The notes under the pieces: model-generated | Told to the model about the DNA's origin: nothing | Seen by the model: the letters and a program-made list of their open reading frames with translations, nothing else | The model's database searches: none | Translations under genes and position numbers: made by a program | In this document: positions 6,261 through 7,649 of the stretch, one piece after another | How positions within the stretch are numbered: the first letter of the stretch is position 1 | Layout: each line of letters starts with the position of its first letter | From: a bacterium | Lineage (GTDB): Bacteria > Latescibacterota > UBA2968 | Direction: 5' to 3' | Length of the DNA: 7,649 bases | NCBI GenBank assembly: GCA_027296045.1 | Contig: JAPUJS010000319.1 | Span: 1-7,649, forward strand

Positions 6261-6437
6261 TTAGAGGTCTTTAAAGTGGGCATCCTGGATATTGGACTCG
6301 TCTATGTTTGGGAACGGTTTGGCGTTTTCGGGTGTTCTCAGGTTTTCCGGCGGACGAAAAAAGGACCGGATCACATTTTTTAGCATTCGCAGGATCAGCA
6401 TGAAGAACAAGACGAGAAAGAAATAACGGAGGAACAT
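6261..6437 (-). CDS. Small membrane-anchored protein, 58 residues
   Basis: A short open frame lies in the gap between purM and the MBL gene. The ATG at 6437 is preceded by GGAGGGG at 6 nt, and the gene starts 16 nt after the purM stop. The product opens with a very hydrophobic helix (residues 2-19, starting FLRYFFLVLFFMLILRML), then basic residues (KNVIRSFFR, 20-28), a proline-rich polar linker, and an acidic/aromatic end (IDESN-IQDAHFKDL). The shape resembles small conserved bacterial proteins with an N-terminal membrane anchor and a C-terminal DA-x-F-x-(D/E) tail, whose function is not known to me. The basic side after the helix suggests the tail is cytoplasmic. Coding is supported by the ribosome binding site, operon position, and good fit between neighbours without overlap. 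Confidence 0.75.
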   Translation of the reverse strand: MFLRYFFLVLFFMLILRMLKNVIRSFFRPPENLRTPENAKPFPNIDESNIQDAHFKDL

Positions 6438-6453
6438 GGGTTTCCCCTCCGGT

Positions 6454-7494
6454 TTAGATGATCTGCACGGTTTGGGTCGGATCTGCTACAGTTTCGCCTA
6501 TATTATAGGCTTTTTCTCCGACCGAATGTAATTTTTTCAGCGCTGTGTCTGCTTGACTGGCAGGTACAACCAGGACCATGCCAATGCCCATGTTAAAGAC
6601 CTGAAATAGTTCGGCTTGGTCGATATCATCCCCGATTTGTTGCAAGAGGGCGAAAATGGGCAGTTCGGGCCAGGTCCCCCGCTGGATTTGGGCACCCACC
6701 CCATCGGGCAAGGTGCGCGGTAGATTGTCGGTCAAACCGCCGCCCGTGATATGGGCCATCCCGTGTACCGGGACTTCCTCCATGAGGGCAAAAGCTGGAT
6801 GGACATAACTTTTGTGGGGCGCAAGCAGGGCTTCGCCGAGACTGGTACCCAGGTCGTCTATGTGGGTGTCGACCGTAAACCCGGCGGTTTCGAAGAGCAG
6901 CTTTCTGGCCAGGCTATATCCATTTGTGTGCAGTCCGGTGGAGGCAAGGCCAATGAGGCAATCGCCGGGCTGAATGCTCTCTCCATGGAGCAGGCCCTCT
7001 CGATCCACCATTCCGACAATGGTGCCGGCCAGGTCGTATTCACCCGGGGCATAGAAGTCGGGCATTTCGGCCATTTCGCCGCCCAGGAGCGCACAGCCAC
7101 ACTCCTGACACCCTTTGGCAATACCTTCGATGACAGCAGATGCCACCTCACCTTCGTGGTGACCCATTGCCAGGTAGTCGAGGAAAAAGAGGGGACGGGC
7201 CCCTTGCACCAGGATATCGTTGGCACAATGACACACCAGGTCGGCCCCAACGGTGTTGTGTTTGCCTGTGAGAAAGGCGATTTTCAGCTTGGTGCCGACC
7301 CCATCGGTGCTGGCCACCAGGACCGGGTCGTGATAGGATTTCCAGGGCGGCGCAAAAAGGCCTCCGAAGCCTCCGATATTGGTGAGGACTTCGGGGCCAA
7401 AAGTGGACCGGGCTAATTCCTGGATGCGTTTCTTGGTTCGGTCTGCTGCATCGATATCGACGCCGGCCGTGGCGTAGGCTTTGGGTTTGGCCAT
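6454..7494 (-). CDS. purM: Phosphoribosylformylglycinamidine cyclo-ligase (AIR synthetase)
   Basis: PurM closes the imidazole ring in purine biosynthesis, converting formylglycinamidine ribonucleotide and ATP to aminoimidazole ribonucleotide in the cytoplasm. The 346 residues match the usual length (about 345). Motifs seen: AGVDID (10-15), the ATP-binding ASTDGVGTKLKIA (61-73), ANDILVQGARPLFFLDY (91-107), GGEMAEMP (138-145), STGLHTNGYSL (185-195), ITGGGLTDNLPR (249-260) and FNMGIGMVLVV (300-310). The frame is open 41 codons further upstream, but the added residues have no family similarity. ATG 7494 begins the conserved MAKPKAYATAGVDID and has a TTGGAGA ribosome binding site about 5 nt before it. 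It is the first clearly identified gene of the operon with the small protein, MBL hydrolase and holA. purN, a common partner, is not in the window. Confidence 0.96.
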   Translation of the reverse strand: MAKPKAYATAGVDIDAADRTKKRIQELARSTFGPEVLTNIGGFGGLFAPPWKSYHDPVLVASTDGVGTKLKIAFLTGKHNTVGADLVCHCANDILVQGARPLFFLDYLAMGHHEGEVASAVIEGIAKGCQECGCALLGGEMAEMPDFYAPGEYDLAGTIVGMVDREGLLHGESIQPGDCLIGLASTGLHTNGYSLARKLLFETAGFTVDTHIDDLGTSLGEALLAPHKSYVHPAFALMEEVPVHGMAHITGGGLTDNLPRTLPDGVGAQIQRGTWPELPIFALLQQIGDDIDQAELFQVFNMGIGMVLVVPASQADTALKKLHSVGEKAYNIGETVADPTQTVQII

Positions 7495-7536
7495 GCAATC
7501 TCCAAGTAAAATAAATGGCGAACCTTCTGTTAGCGA

Positions 7537-7552
7537 TGTGATCCAGATCACA
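7537..7552. promoter_or_regulatory. CRP-family-like palindromic operator upstream of purM
   Basis: TGTGATCCAGATCACA contains both CRP half-sites (TGTGA and TCACA) with the standard 6-nt spacer, and 14 of 16 positions are symmetric. Its centre is about 50 nt before the purM ATG. Activation from -41.5 would start transcription on the purM ribosome binding site, so repression, action on another promoter, or a 6-bp RNA hairpin (loop CTGG) are alternatives. The regulator is not in the window. Confidence 0.5.
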
Positions 7553-7570
7553 AAACGGAGATCCAGGGCC

Positions 7571-7649
7571 TCAATCGTCCGCAACGGTAAATGTTTGTTG
7601 TCCTGCGGGGGTGTCAAAGAAGAACTGAGGGAGCAGCCAGTTGCGGGTA
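7571..7649 (-). CDS. Probable C-terminal end of an upstream gene, cut by window edge
   Basis: One minus-strand frame enters from the right edge and ends in TGA at 7573-7571, giving about 25 residues that include NWLLPQFFFDTPAGQQTF and end VADD. The codons look like those of the neighbouring genes, and the stop lies 76 nt before the purM ATG, a normal intergenic distance. Too little is visible to name it. The purM frame is also open here, so the choice of frame is not secure. Confidence 0.35.
   Translation of the reverse strand, partial: TRNWLLPQFFFDTPAGQQTFTVADD

Noticed and set aside
6751..7416. Plus-strand open frame of 221 codons opposite purM
   Set aside because: It is antisense to an unmistakable PurM, has no family motifs and no convincing ribosome binding site.
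7495..7617. N-terminal extension of purM by 41 codons
   Set aside because: PurM family proteins start close to MAKPKAYATAGVDID, that ATG has a good ribosome binding site, and the extension would cross the CRP-like palindrome.

Overview
The window is a stretch of bacterial chromosome of moderate GC, densely packed with genes and carrying mostly housekeeping functions. No mobile element, CRISPR array, tRNA or rRNA was seen. A FliL-like flagellar protein and a well-formed sigma-54 type promoter suggest a motile, RpoN-containing Gram-negative-type bacterium. Nothing here fixes the phylum, although the layout would suit one of the less-studied proteobacteria-like lineages.

Layout from left to right. 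(1) A plus-strand gene cut by the left edge (3-1040) encodes an alpha-helical, histidine-rich protein of unknown function. It ends at a strong bidirectional terminator (1058-1092). (2) A minus-strand pair, galU-like nucleotidyltransferase (3060-2152) then GHMP-family sugar kinase (2149-1091), is separated by only 2 nt. Together they look like a module that phosphorylates a sugar at C1 and activates it to an NDP-sugar; glucuronate is a plausible substrate. (3) A divergent intergenic region (3061-3220) carries a near-consensus sigma-70 promoter for a single fliL-family gene (3221-3787). A bidirectional terminator (3834-3872) closes fliL and, from the other side, trxA. (4) Thioredoxin trxA (minus, 4215-3889) has its own promoter region with a sigma-54 -24/-12 element (4264-4279) and an AT-rich block upstream. 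(5) A minus-strand operon reads purM (7494-6454), a 58-residue membrane-anchored small protein (6437-6261), an MBL-fold metallohydrolase (6206-5487) and holA (5487-4447). The last two overlap by 1 nt (TAATG). (6) The right edge holds a probable C-terminal tail of another minus-strand gene and a CRP-like palindrome (7537-7552) ahead of purM.

The points most worth following up are the kinase plus divergent GalU-like pair as a possible bacterial glucuronokinase-type route, the sigma-54 promoter on a housekeeping thioredoxin, and the small membrane protein between purM and the MBL gene. I do not see a clearly new multi-gene system such as a defence or mobile system.
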